Positions 1 to 10,667 of a stretch of 43,661 nucleotides of DNA are shown in pieces (within the stretch, counting starts at the first letter, position 1; each line of letters starts with the position of its first letter). Both the position numbers and the translations under genes were made by a program. Source of the stretch: an uncultured Oscillospiraceae bacterium (GTDB lineage Bacteria; Bacillota; Clostridia; Oscillospirales; Oscillospiraceae); contig CALXEH010000013.1 in NCBI GenBank assembly GCA_944387285.1, positions 1-43,661 of the forward strand, read 5' to 3'. The notes beneath the pieces were generated by a model. That model was not told where the DNA came from. It saw nothing but the letters and a program-made list of their open reading frames with translations, and did no database searches.

Positions 1-244
1 CATGGACGAACCCTTCGTCGGCCTCGACCCCATCGCCTCGCACAAGCTCAAGACCATCATGCGCGAGCACTGCGACAAGGGCGGCGCCATTTTCTTCTCC
101 ACCCACGTCCTCGAGGTAGCCGAGAAGCTCTGCGACATGGTGGCCATCATCAAGGGCGGCAAACTCGTCGTATCCGGCACGATGGAGGAGGTACGCGGCG
201 ACGACTCTCTCGAGGAGGTCTTCCTCGAGCTGGAGGAGGAATGA
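1..244 (+). CDS. ABC transporter ATP-binding subunit, C-terminal fragment
   Basis: This is the last 80 residues of an ABC ATPase whose start lies left of the window. It begins at the Walker B/D-loop stretch (MDEPFVGLDP), followed about 25 residues later by the H-loop (FFSTHVLEVAEKLCD) and an acidic tail. The Walker A and signature motifs are outside the window. In this family the ATPase dimer powers a membrane partner. The stop codon lies three bases before the next gene, a membrane permease, so the two almost certainly form one exporter operon. The H-loop and the 'LEVAEKLCD' context resemble ATPases of ABC-2 type exporters. The substrate cannot be told. The family call is secure; the truncation is caused only by the window edge. 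Confidence 0.93.
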   Translation, partial: MDEPFVGLDPIASHKLKTIMREHCDKGGAIFFSTHVLEVAEKLCDMVAIIKGGKLVVSGTMEEVRGDDSLEEVFLELEEE

Positions 245-247
245 GCC

Positions 248-1843
248 ATGTTCAAGGCGCTTCTGCGTATCCAATTCGCCTCGCTCTGGGCCGCGCTCAC
301 CCGCAGCACTACGGGTAAGAAGAAAAGCGGCAGGGGCAGGACCGCGCTCGTGGCGATACTCTTCATCTACATGATCGGCTGCTTCTTCGTCATGTTCGGC
401 GGGATGTTCTATGTCACCGCCGTGCCGCTGTCCGGCGTCGGGCTGGCCTGGTTCTACTTCTCCCTTGCCGGCATCGTGGCCGCCGCGCTCTGCTTCATCG
501 GCAGCGTGTTCATGGCCCAGCAGCAGCTCTTCAACGCCAGGGACAACGAACTGCTGCTCTCGATGCCGATACCTTCGGCGTATATCCTCGGCTCGCGCAT
601 GGCGTCGCTGCTGCTCGTGAACTATGGGCTCGAGCTTATAGTCTTCATCCCGGCGGGCGTGGTCTGGTGCATGCAGCTGCCCGTGACCGCCATGGGCGTC
701 GTGAGCTTCGTGCTCGTCTGCCTGCTGCTGCCCTTCCTGGTGCTCACCTTCACCTGCCTGTTCGCCTGGCTGCTCGCGCTCATCTCCTCGCGCATGCGCT
801 ACAAGACCGCCATAACGCTCGTGCTCTCGCTGGGCTTCCTCGGCCTGTACATGTACGCCGTCATGAACATGCAGAACTACCTCATGGCCCTGCTGGAGAG
901 CAGCGCCATAATCGCCGGCTCCGTCGAGGCCTACGCCTACCCGGCATATGCCCTGGGCATGGCCGTCGCTGAGGGCGACCTCGTGAGCCTGCTCGGCTTT
1001 GCCGCCTGCTGCCTCCTGCCCTTCGCCCTGGTCTGCGCCCTGCTGTCCAGGTTCTTCTCCAGCGTGACGGCCAAGCGCGCGTCGGTGCGGATAAAGTACA
1101 GGCGCACCGAGCTCAAGGCCGCGGGCGCCATGTCCGCCCTGCTGGGCAAGGAACTGCGGCGCTTTGCCTCCAACAGCATGATAATATTGAACTCCGCCCT
1201 GGGCAGCGTTTTCCTCGTCATCATGGGCGTCGCGGCGCTCATCTACCGCGACAGGCTGCTTGAAGTGCTCGGCCTCATGCCGGGCGGCGGAGGCGATATG
1301 CTCGCGGGCGTCGCCGTGCTGGCGCTGGCCTTCATGGGCGCCTTGGACTACATCTCCTCTGCCACCATCTCGCTCGAGGGCAAGAGCCTCTGGATACCCA
1401 AGACCATACCCGTGCCCGTGCGGACGATACTCATGGCGAAGGTGCTGCTGAACGTAGTCATCGCCCTGCCCGCGACGTTCATCGCCTCGGCCTGCGTGGC
1501 GATAGCCCTGCCCATGACGGCGGCGGAGCGGCTCTTCGTCGTGCTCATCCCCTCCATCATGACGGTGTTCATCTCGCTCTACGGCGTGGTCATAAACCTG
1601 CGTTTTCCCAAGTTCGATTATATAAACGAGGTGAACGTGGTAAAGAACAGCCTGAGCGTCTGCGTCTGCCTGTTCTCGTCCTGGGGCATCCTCGCCGCGC
1701 CGGCGCTGCTCTATGTCTTCGTTTTGAGCGACGTCCTGAGCATGACGGTCTTCCTCGGCATCTGCACGGCGCTGCTGCTCATCGCCTGCCTGCTGCTCTA
1801 TCTGAAACTCTGCCGCAGCGAGGAGCGCTTCCTCGAGCTCTGA
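248..1843 (+). CDS. ABC-2 type exporter permease
   Basis: A 531-residue polytopic membrane protein that starts three bases after the ATPase stop; the purine-rich end of the ATPase gene (GGAGGAGG) supplies the ribosome site. It shows about twelve hydrophobic segments arranged as two halves, with a cytoplasmic 'RDNELLLSMPIP' element near residue 100 that is common in Firmicute ABC-2 type permeases, and a basic loop near residues 275-295. It ends with a Leu-rich membrane segment and a short charged tail. Together with the upstream ATPase it should export or flip an unknown substrate such as a lipid, peptide or antibiotic. Transcription ends at the hairpin just downstream. No substrate-specific feature is visible. 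Confidence 0.85.
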   Translation: MFKALLRIQFASLWAALTRSTTGKKKSGRGRTALVAILFIYMIGCFFVMFGGMFYVTAVPLSGVGLAWFYFSLAGIVAAALCFIGSVFMAQQQLFNARDNELLLSMPIPSAYILGSRMASLLLVNYGLELIVFIPAGVVWCMQLPVTAMGVVSFVLVCLLLPFLVLTFTCLFAWLLALISSRMRYKTAITLVLSLGFLGLYMYAVMNMQNYLMALLESSAIIAGSVEAYAYPAYALGMAVAEGDLVSLLGFAACCLLPFALVCALLSRFFSSVTAKRASVRIKYRRTELKAAGAMSALLGKELRRFASNSMIILNSALGSVFLVIMGVAALIYRDRLLEVLGLMPGGGGDMLAGVAVLALAFMGALDYISSATISLEGKSLWIPKTIPVPVRTILMAKVLLNVVIALPATFIASACVAIALPMTAAERLFVVLIPSIMTVFISLYGVVINLRFPKFDYINEVNVVKNSLSVCVCLFSSWGILAAPALLYVFVLSDVLSMTVFLGICTALLLIACLLLYLKLCRSEERFLEL

Positions 1844-1860
1844 GCCCCGGCAAAATAAAG

Positions 1861-1893
1861 GGCGGCACCCTGTGAAAGGGTGCCGCCTTTTTT
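1861..1893. terminator. Bidirectional intrinsic terminator between permease and ybjQ-like gene
   Basis: A perfect 10-bp stem (GGCGGCACCC / GGGTGCCGCC) with a 7-nt loop is followed on the plus strand by six T. Read on the minus strand the same stem is followed by CTTTATTTT. It sits between two convergent genes and can end both transcripts. Confidence 0.93.
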
Positions 1894-1904
1894 GTTTTGC
1901 TTTT

Positions 1905-2222
1905 TCAGATGACCACGGCGGTGCCGGAGACGCTGACCATCAGCATGCCGTTGTCGGCGCCCAGGACCTCGTAGTCCACGTCCACGCCCACCACGGCGTT
2001 CGCGCCCGTGTGCTCGGCCCGCCGGCACATCTCGTCGAGCGCCTCGTTGCGGGCGTTCTGGAGCTCCTCCTCATAGCCCGCGCTGCGCCCGCCGAAGAAG
2101 TTGCGGAAGCCCGCGCCGATGTCCTTGAACACGTTGATGCCCGTGATGACCTCGCCGAAGACTATGCCCCGGTACTCGCGTATCTCGCGGCCCTCCACGC
2201 TGTTTGTTGTAGTTACGATCAT
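1905..2222 (-). CDS. YbjQ/UPF0145 family protein
   Basis: A 105-residue protein matching the YbjQ (UPF0145, DUF74) family in length and pattern: N-terminal '[18 protein letters not shown]', a central '[13 protein letters not shown]' segment, an 'ARNEALDEM' helix, and the ending '[16 protein letters not shown]'. The family forms a small homo-oligomeric beta-rich fold and is sometimes labelled heavy-metal-binding, but the biochemical role is not settled. A GGAGG sits 8 bases before the ATG. It follows carB by about 70 bases on the same strand and has its own promoter, so it may be independently expressed or receive read-through from carAB. No link to pyrimidine synthesis is evident. Confidence 0.88.
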   Translation of the reverse strand: MIVTTTNSVEGREIREYRGIVFGEVITGINVFKDIGAGFRNFFGGRSAGYEEELQNARNEALDEMCRRAEHTGANAVVGVDVDYEVLGADNGMLMVSVSGTAVVI

Positions 2223-2252
2223 GCTTTGACCTCCATACAGACTGGTACGAAC

Positions 2253-2280
2253 AGTATATACTACGCCCGGTCAAAGTCAA
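2253..2280 (-). promoter_or_regulatory. Sigma-A promoter for the ybjQ-like gene
   Basis: On the minus strand TTGACT and TATACT are separated by 16 bp, about 30 bases upstream of the ATG. The -10 lies in a perfect palindrome AGTATATACT (2253-2262). Confidence 0.7.
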
Positions 2281-2291
2281 GACAGTTTTTA

Positions 2292-5501
<3,210 letters not shown>

Positions 5502-5502
5502 C

Positions 5503-6576
5503 TCAGCGTCCCTCCATCATTTCAGTGAACAGCCCGAACATCGAAACGCAGTCGCGCGGCCCGCCGTGGGCTTCGGGGTGGAACTGCAGCGAGAAGGCGT
5601 TCAGCCCCGGGTAGTCCAGGCCCTCGCAGGAGCCGTCGTTCACATTAACGAAGCGCAGCTCGGCGGCCGTGCCCGCGAGCGTCGGGATGTCCACCGCATA
5701 GCCGTGGTTCTGGCTCGTCACATAGACCCGGCCCGTCTTGAGGTCCTTGGCCGGCTGGTTCGCGCCGCGGTGGCCGAACTTCATCTTGCGCGTGCCCGCA
5801 CCCGCCGCCAGGGCCATCATCTGATGCCCCAGGCAGATGCCGAACATCGGTAGCCTGCCCATGAGCTTTGCTATCTGCTCGATGCAGAAGGTGTTCTCCG
5901 CCGGGTCGCCGGGGCCGTTCGAGAGCATTACGCCGTCGTGCCCGCCCGCAAGCACCACCTCCGCCGGCGTGTCCGCAGGATAGACCGTCACTGCGCAGTC
6001 GTGGCGCATGAGCGTCTGGGCAATGCTGTTCTTGTAGCCGTAGTCCATGAGCGCCACGGACCAGCGCGCGAACTTCGGGGCCTCGAGCTTCAGGATGCCG
6101 GAGGACGTGACGGCTGGCACGGCGCCCGTGACCTTGTTGTCCCGCACCTTCTCCAGCAGCGCCTCGTCCGGAGGGGCGTCCGTCACCGCGGCGTTCATAA
6201 CGCCCCGGTCGCGGATGGTCTGGGTGATGCGCCGCGTGTCCACGCCGCAGATGCCGCAGACGCCGTTCTTCACCAGGAAGCTCTCCACATCCGTGTCCGC
6301 GCGGAAATTAGACGGCTCGCGGCAGAACTCGCGCACCACTACCGCCTTCGCATGTATGCGCGGGCTCTCCAGATCCGCGTAAGATATGCCGTAATTGCCC
6401 AGCATCGGGAAGGTGAAGCAGATTATCTGCCCGCTGTAGCTCGGGTCCGTCAGGCTCTCCGCGCAGCCGGTCACGCCCGTCGTGAACACCAGTTCGCCCA
6501 CGCAGGTACCGCCCGCGCCGAAGCCCTCGCCCTCCAAAACCGTGCCGTCCTCCAGCAGAAGATAGGCCTTCGACAT
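5503..6576 (-). CDS. carA: Carbamoyl-phosphate synthase small (glutaminase) subunit
   Basis: Hydrolyses glutamine and channels ammonia to CarB. The protein is about 357 residues. It has an N-terminal CPSase small-chain domain and a C-terminal class I glutamine amidotransferase domain with the nucleophile elbow 'FGICLGHQMMALA' and the His-Glu pair in 'FHPEAHGGPRD'. The longest frame opens at 6600, but an AAAGGAG lies 9 bases before the ATG at 6576 (MSKAYLL), which I prefer; another ATG at 6582 is only 3 bases from the ribosome site. The His-Glu motif reads HPEAHGG rather than the usual HPEASPG, a mild variation. A sigma-A promoter and an AT-rich leader with repeated ATTCAT/ATGAAT words precede it. 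Confidence 0.97.
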   Translation of the reverse strand: MSKAYLLLEDGTVLEGEGFGAGGTCVGELVFTTGVTGCAESLTDPSYSGQIICFTFPMLGNYGISYADLESPRIHAKAVVVREFCREPSNFRADTDVESFLVKNGVCGICGVDTRRITQTIRDRGVMNAAVTDAPPDEALLEKVRDNKVTGAVPAVTSSGILKLEAPKFARWSVALMDYGYKNSIAQTLMRHDCAVTVYPADTPAEVVLAGGHDGVMLSNGPGDPAENTFCIEQIAKLMGRLPMFGICLGHQMMALAAGAGTRKMKFGHRGANQPAKDLKTGRVYVTSQNHGYAVDIPTLAGTAAELRFVNVNDGSCEGLDYPGLNAFSLQFHPEAHGGPRDCVSMFGLFTEMMEGR

Positions 6577-6603
6577 GTGCATCGGCTCCTTTCGCCTCAT
6601 GGC

Positions 6604-6643
6604 TTCATTCGCTAAAAATGAATAAAATTGATGAAATATTCAT
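6604..6643. repeat. ATTCAT/ATGAAT repeats in the carA leader (ARG-box-like)
   Basis: TTCATT (6604-6609), AATGAAT (6617-6623) and the dyad ATGAAATATTCAT (6631-6643) lie between the predicted carA start site (about 6670) and the gene. ATGAATAAAA at 6618-6627 resembles half of the arginine-repressor box described in Bacillus. ArgR control of carAB is known in other bacteria; here it is inference. Confidence 0.4.
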
Positions 6644-6676
6644 TATGCAACCCAGAAACTCCCCGGGCCGTACAAT

Positions 6677-6705
6677 ATAATACTCGCATTATCTATATAG
6701 GTCAA
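6677..6705 (-). promoter_or_regulatory. Sigma-A promoter of carAB
   Basis: Minus-strand TTGACC and TATTAT are separated by exactly 17 bp. The predicted start is near 6670, leaving a leader of roughly 95 nt before carA. Confidence 0.82.
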
Positions 6706-6759
6706 GGTATTTTTCGTCAATTTCCCCCTTCGAGCAAAGAGCACAAGCGCGCCGCCGCC

Positions 6760-6786
6760 GTGAATAAATGATTTAGCAGTATTCAC
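6760..6786. repeat. Inverted repeat GTGAATA-N13-TATTCAC
   Basis: Perfect 7-bp arms at 6760-6766 and 6780-6786 lie between the divergent carAB and glycosyltransferase promoters. It is a possible operator; the arms share the TGAAT word with the carA leader repeats. Confidence 0.5.
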
Positions 6787-6801
6787 AGCCGCAAATTGTG
6801 C

Positions 6802-6830
6802 TTGACATACGCATAAAGACATGATAAATT
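6802..6830 (+). promoter_or_regulatory. Sigma-A promoter of the glycosyltransferase gene
   Basis: TTGACA (6802-6807) and TAAATT (6825-6830) are separated by 17 bp. The predicted leader is about 110 nt and contains CTAAT-ACA-ATTAG (6841-6853) and two AGTAC copies (6852-6856, 6861-6865). Confidence 0.75.
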
Positions 6831-6949
6831 CTATCGTGTGCTAATACAATTAGTACAGTCAGTACAAATTTAAACAAATCTTAACCCGCATTTGGATTTT
6901 GTTTTAATATTCCGCGCTTATAATGTCGCCGACAGGAGGAAAGGTGCTT

Positions 6950-8227
6950 ATGGATGCGGTCAAAGTGTTTAACTTCATAATCTCCATAGTTTTTATCGTC
7001 TGCTATTCCTATCAGTTTTTGTATATCCTGATACCCTACGTCATGAAGGACAAGCCGATGAAGCCCGCCGTCGGGCACAGGTACGCCGTGCTCATCTCCG
7101 CGAGGAACGAGCAGGCCGTCATAGCCAAGCTCATTGAGAGCATCAGGCGGCAGAGCTACGACCTGGGCCTGGTCACGACCTTTGTCGTGGCCGACAACTG
7201 CACGGACGACACGGCGCGCGTCGCGGCAGAGGCCGGCGCCATAGTGTTCGAGCGCTTCGACAGCGTCCGCGTCGGCAAGGGCTATGCGCTCAACTACCTG
7301 CTGCGGCGCATAGACGAGCTCTTTCCCGAGCGGCCCTTTGACGGCTACTTCGTCTTCGACGCCGACAACGTGCTGGAGGAAAACTACATAGAGGAGATGA
7401 ACAAGGTCTTCTCCAACGGCAGCGAGATCGTCACGAGCTACCGCAACAGCAAGAACTTCGGCGACAACTGGATCTCTGCCGGCTATGCGCTGTGGTTCCT
7501 GCGCGAGTCGAAGTACCTCAACGGCGCGCGCATGAAGCTCGGAACGAGCTGCGCCGTCTCCGGCACTGGCTTCCTCTTCTCCCAGAAGGTGCTCGAGGAA
7601 TGCGGCGGCTGGAACTTCTTCCTGCTGACCGAGGACATAGAATTCACCGTCTTCAACGTGATAAGGGGCCGGAAGATCGGCTACTGCCGCAGTGCCATGC
7701 TCTATGACGAGCAGCCCACGCGCTTCACCCAGAGCTGGCGGCAGCGCCTGCGCTGGGCCCGCGGTTACCTGCAGGTCTTCGGCAAGCACGGCGGCGGCCT
7801 GCTCTCCGGCATTGCCCACGGCAGCTTCTCCTGCTTCGACATGACCATGAACATCATGCCGGCGGCGGTGCTCTCCTTCCTCGGCGTATTCATAAACGGC
7901 GCCGCGGCCGTCTTCGGCCTCGCCACCGGGCAGGATATCTCCGTCGTGGGCGAGTCGCTGCTCTCCATGCTAGGCAACAGCTACCTCACGCTCATCATCA
8001 TCGGCGGCGTCACCACCGTCAGCGAGTGGAAGCGCATCTACGCCCCGAACTGGAAAAAGCTCGTCTTCACCCTGACCTTCCCCTTCTTCATGTTCACCTA
8101 TATTCCGATCTCCTTCGCCGCGCTCTTTGCCCGGCGCGTGACCTGGAAGCCGATCGCCCACACCCGGTCGGCCTCGCTGGCTGAGATACGCGCCGCGGCC
8201 GAGACCCTCTCGAGCCGGACGGCCTGA
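6950..8227 (+). CDS. Family 2 glycosyltransferase, processive membrane type
   Basis: A 425-residue membrane glycosyltransferase. It has an N-terminal membrane segment (residues 6-30), a GT2 catalytic domain with the nucleotide-sugar aspartate in 'VVADNCTDD' (80-87), the metal-binding 'FDADN' (136-140), the catalytic base in 'TED' (227-229) and 'QRLRW' (265-269), then at least three C-terminal membrane helices. This D, DxD, TED, Q(R/Q)xRW set is the hallmark of processive polysaccharide synthases such as BcsA, NodC and hyaluronan synthase, so it probably extends an extracellular or cell-wall glycan. A longer frame opens at 6923, but AGGAGGA at 6934-6940 points to the ATG at 6950. It stands alone between its own promoter and terminator, with no PilZ or export partner nearby. 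Donor and product are unknown. Confidence 0.9.
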   Translation: MDAVKVFNFIISIVFIVCYSYQFLYILIPYVMKDKPMKPAVGHRYAVLISARNEQAVIAKLIESIRRQSYDLGLVTTFVVADNCTDDTARVAAEAGAIVFERFDSVRVGKGYALNYLLRRIDELFPERPFDGYFVFDADNVLEENYIEEMNKVFSNGSEIVTSYRNSKNFGDNWISAGYALWFLRESKYLNGARMKLGTSCAVSGTGFLFSQKVLEECGGWNFFLLTEDIEFTVFNVIRGRKIGYCRSAMLYDEQPTRFTQSWRQRLRWARGYLQVFGKHGGGLLSGIAHGSFSCFDMTMNIMPAAVLSFLGVFINGAAAVFGLATGQDISVVGESLLSMLGNSYLTLIIIGGVTTVSEWKRIYAPNWKKLVFTLTFPFFMFTYIPISFAALFARRVTWKPIAHTRSASLAEIRAAAETLSSRTA

Positions 8228-8245
8228 GCGCGGCAGCCCCCCCGA

Positions 8246-8277
8246 CCCCTGCGGCTGACCCTCCGCAGGGGTTTTTT
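8246..8277 (+). terminator. Intrinsic terminator after the glycosyltransferase gene
   Basis: Stem CCCCTGCGG / CCGCAGGGG with an 8-nt loop, followed by six T. Confidence 0.95.
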
Positions 8278-8338
8278 GCCTCGGCATATTGACTAATTAA
8301 TAACTTGACATACTGAACATTTTTTTCACAATCTCTGC

Positions 8339-8367
8339 TTGACTATGTACGAAACGTATGGTATATT
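8339..8367 (+). promoter_or_regulatory. Sigma-A promoter with spacer dyad for the 64-residue ORF
   Basis: TTGACT (8339-8344) and TATATT (8362-8367) are separated by 17 bp. The spacer contains the short dyad TACG-AAA-CGTA, which could be an operator. A second TTGACA at 8305 has no matching -10. Confidence 0.78.
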
Positions 8368-8407
8368 TATGACGACCAGAGGGGAGACCCCGGAAAGGAG
8401 AACCGAT

Positions 8408-8602
8408 ATGAAAATAGTTCAGGGCAACGGAATAAACTATGAGGTTCGCGGTCAGTTCGAAGAGGAGGCCGCCTTCACGCTGGAGGAAGGCCTGGACCAG
8501 GTCAGCAAGCGCCGCAACGCCTACGTTGACAGCAACCTGGCCGACGTCATAAACGAGGTACGCAGCGGCTACGGCGTAGAGATCAGGGCCGTCCTGCAAT
8601 AA
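8408..8602 (+). CDS. Unrecognised 64-residue protein
   Basis: I do not recognise this family. The frame opens at 8339, but AAGGAG at 8395-8400 places the start at the ATG at 8408 (MKIVQGNGINYEV). The product is small, soluble and acidic: a short beta-like start (KIVQGNGINYEVRG), an acidic helix (FEEEAAFTLEEGLDQVSKRR), then a second helix and a hydrophobic strand at the end (GYGVEIRAVLQ). No cysteines, signal peptide or membrane segment is present. It is a complete transcription unit with a near-consensus promoter and a strong terminator, which argues that it is a genuine gene. It lies between the two halves of the pyrimidine genes on the opposite strand, but nothing ties it to that pathway. 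Confidence 0.75.
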   Translation: MKIVQGNGINYEVRGQFEEEAAFTLEEGLDQVSKRRNAYVDSNLADVINEVRSGYGVEIRAVLQ

Positions 8603-8621
8603 ACCTCCGCCCAAAAACAAC

Positions 8622-8655
8622 AGCTCCCGTCCATTTTGGACGGGAGCTTTCTGTT
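8622..8655. terminator. Bidirectional terminator between the 64-residue ORF and pyrI
   Basis: A 12-bp perfect stem (AGCTCCCGTCCA / TGGACGGGAGCT) with a 3-nt loop, followed on the plus strand by TTCTGTTT. It lies between convergent genes. Confidence 0.9.
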
Positions 8656-8681
8656 TATCCGGAAGGCTGCGGCCGGTCTAT

Positions 8682-9107
8682 TCAGCTGTTGGCCTCGGCC
8701 TTCGTCTCGCAGTAGACGCAGCGGTAGGTGTGGGTCTCCGGGCTCGTGAGCTTGAAGATCTGGGGCAGGTCCGGCTCCACGCTGGTGATGCAGCGCGGGT
8801 TCTTGCAGCGCAGGACGTTCACTATGCGCTCCGGCATCGTGAGCTTGCGCTTTTCGACGAGCTCGCCGTCGCGGATGACGTTTATCGTCGCGCCCGGGTC
8901 GACGTAGCCGATGACGGCGAGGTCGATGTCCGCCGTGGAGTCGATCTTGATGATGTCCTTGCGGCCCATGAGCGCGCTCGGGGCGTTCTTGATGATGGCC
9001 ACGGTGCAGTCCAGCTTGTCGAGATGCAGGAGCCTGTACAGCTCCATGGCACCGCCCGAGCGGATGTGGTCTATGACTATGCCGTTTCTGATAGCGTCTA
9101 TATTCAT
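8682..9107 (-). CDS. pyrI: Aspartate carbamoyltransferase regulatory subunit
   Basis: Binds nucleotide effectors and PyrB trimers, giving an allosteric ATCase holoenzyme. The 141 residues have the N-terminal allosteric domain ('NGIVIDHI' start) and a C-terminal zinc domain with all four ligands: Cys101 and Cys106 (CKNPRC), Cys130 and Cys133 (CVYC). It starts four bases after pyrB and is the last gene of the pyr operon. PyrI is absent from Bacillus but found in a number of Clostridia, so its presence argues for allosteric control of ATCase activity in addition to transcriptional control. It ends just before a convergent terminator. Confidence 0.96.
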   Translation of the reverse strand: MNIDAIRNGIVIDHIRSGGAMELYRLLHLDKLDCTVAIIKNAPSALMGRKDIIKIDSTADIDLAVIGYVDPGATINVIRDGELVEKRKLTMPERIVNVLRCKNPRCITSVEPDLPQIFKLTSPETHTYRCVYCETKAEANS

Positions 9108-9111
9108 GTCG

Positions 9112-10023
9112 TTACGCCTCCAGCAGCTTCAGGATGAGCGCCATGCGGACGTACTTGCCGCAGAGCGCCTGGCGGAAATAGCAGGCCCTCGGGTCTGCGT
9201 CTATCGCGGTGGAGATCTCGTTCACCCTGGGCAGCGGGTGGAGTATGCGAAGGTCGGCCTTCGCGTCCGCGAGCTTTTCAGGCGTGAGGATGTAGCTGTC
9301 CTTCAGTCTCAGGTAGTCCTCCTCGTTGAAGAAGCGCTCGCGCTGCACGCGGGTCATGTAGAGGATGTCGAGCTCCGGCATGACGCCCGCGAGGTCGGTC
9401 TCCTGGCGGTACTCGAGGCCCTTGGCCTGGAGCACGTCCTTCTTTATATAGCTGGGCAGCTTCAGCTCCTCAGGGGAGATGAGCACGAACTTGACGCCGG
9501 TGCTGCGCGAGAGCGCCTCGATGAGCGAGTGCACCGTGCGGCCGAACTTGAGGTCGCCGCACAGGCCGATGGTGAAGTTGTCGAGGCTGCCGCGCTCGCG
9601 GCGGATGGTGAGCAGGTCGGTGAGCGTCTGGGTCGGGTGGTTGTGGCCGCCGTCGCCGGCGTTTATGATGGGCACCGTCGAGTGCATGGCCGCGACCATC
9701 GGCGCGCCCTCCTTGGGGTGGCGCATGGCGATGATGTCCGCGTAGCAGCCCACGACGCGGATGGTGTCCGCCACGCTCTCGCCCTTCGCCGCCGAGCTGC
9801 TGGACGCCTCGGAAAAGCCCAGCACGCTGCCGCCCAGCTCCAGCATCGCGGCCTCGAAGCTGAGGCGCGTGCGGGTCGAGGGCTCGAAGAACAGCGTCGC
9901 GAGCTTCTTATACCTGCATCTCTCCCGGTACTCCTCTGGGTGGGCGATTATCTCGTCCGCCTGGTCGAGTATCTCGCGTATCTCCTCAGTGCTGAGGTCG
10001 AGTATGTCTATGAGGTGTCTCAT
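9112..10023 (-). CDS. pyrB: Aspartate carbamoyltransferase catalytic subunit
   Basis: Condenses carbamoyl phosphate with aspartate to carbamoyl aspartate. The 303 residues carry the carbamoyl-phosphate loop '[11 protein letters not shown]' (46-56), the '[11 protein letters not shown]' motif in the middle and 'HPLPRVNEI' near the C-terminus. Its start overlaps the pyrE stop by four bases (ATGA) and pyrI follows after four bases, so the three genes are translationally coupled. Length and motifs are standard, and the presence of pyrI predicts the dodecameric holoenzyme. Confidence 0.97.
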   Translation of the reverse strand: MRHLIDILDLSTEEIREILDQADEIIAHPEEYRERCRYKKLATLFFEPSTRTRLSFEAAMLELGGSVLGFSEASSSSAAKGESVADTIRVVGCYADIIAMRHPKEGAPMVAAMHSTVPIINAGDGGHNHPTQTLTDLLTIRRERGSLDNFTIGLCGDLKFGRTVHSLIEALSRSTGVKFVLISPEELKLPSYIKKDVLQAKGLEYRQETDLAGVMPELDILYMTRVQRERFFNEEDYLRLKDSYILTPEKLADAKADLRILHPLPRVNEISTAIDADPRACYFRQALCGKYVRMALILKLLEA

Positions 10024-10667
10024 TTTTTGCCTCCCATCCAGCTCTCGTCCGAGGGGTTTGCGCGGAAGGCCAGAAGGCCCGGCACCGTGTGCGCGGGGAT
10101 ATAGCCCTCGGCCTCGGCGACCTTCACTATCTCGTCAAAATCCGTGAGGCTGACGGCGCGGACCTTTGCCGCCGCGAGCCTCTCTTTGCCCTTTTCCATG
10201 CCGTAGGTGAAGATTGACACGGCGCCGAGCACCTCGGCCCCGGCCTCCCTGAGCGCCTCCACCGTCTCTATGAGGCTGCCGCCCGTGGAGATGAGGTCCT
10301 CGATGACGACGACCTTTTCGCCCTCGCGGAGCCTGCCCTCGATGCGGTTCTGCCTGCCGTGGTCCTTCGCGCCCGAGCGCACGTAGCCCATGGGCAGGCC
10401 CATGAGGTGCGCCGCAATGGCGGCGTGGGCGATGCCCGCCGTGGCCGTGCCCATGAGCGCCTCGGCCTCCGGGAACTCGCGCCGCACCGTCTCGGCTATC
10501 GCGGCCTCGACCGTGCCGCGCACCTCCGGCGCGGTCAGGATGAGGCGGTTGTCGCAGTAGATGGGGCTCTTTATCCCGCTGGCCCAGGTGAAGGGCTCCT
10601 CGGGTCTCAGGAACACCGCGCCGATGGCCAGCAGGCCGCGCGCCACTTCTTCTCGGATATTTTTCAT
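10020..10667 (-). CDS. pyrE: Orotate phosphoribosyltransferase
   Basis: Converts orotate and PRPP to OMP. The 215 residues include the PRPP-binding motif '[13 protein letters not shown]' (about 117-129) and an N-terminal '[14 protein letters not shown]' orotate-site stretch. It overlaps pyrF upstream and pyrB downstream by four bases each. Nothing is unusual. Confidence 0.97.
   Translation of the reverse strand: MKNIREEVARGLLAIGAVFLRPEEPFTWASGIKSPIYCDNRLILTAPEVRGTVEAAIAETVRREFPEAEALMGTATAGIAHAAIAAHLMGLPMGYVRSGAKDHGRQNRIEGRLREGEKVVVIEDLISTGGSLIETVEALREAGAEVLGAVSIFTYGMEKGKERLAAAKVRAVSLTDFDEIVKVAEAEGYIPAHTVPGLLAFRANPSDESWMGGKK

Larger units (their letters stand above)
6577..6949. other. Intergenic divergent regulatory region between carA and glycosyltransferase gene
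   Basis: This 373-base gap is AT-rich compared with its surroundings and contains no open frame I believe in. From left to right it holds the carA leader with ATGAAT/ATTCAT repeats (6604-6643), the carAB promoter (6677-6705), a GTGAATA...TATTCAC dyad (6760-6786), the glycosyltransferase promoter (6802-6830), and a cluster of short dyads (6841-6865) in the glycosyltransferase leader. Confidence 0.8.

Noticed and set aside
6563..6577. TTCGACA (Spo0A-box complement) at the start of carA
   Set aside because: It lies in coding sequence at conserved codons of carA, well downstream of the promoter, and is a single copy expected by chance.
5930..6615. Plus-strand open frame of 225 codons opposite carA
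   Set aside because: Antisense shadow of carA with no ribosome site and biased composition.
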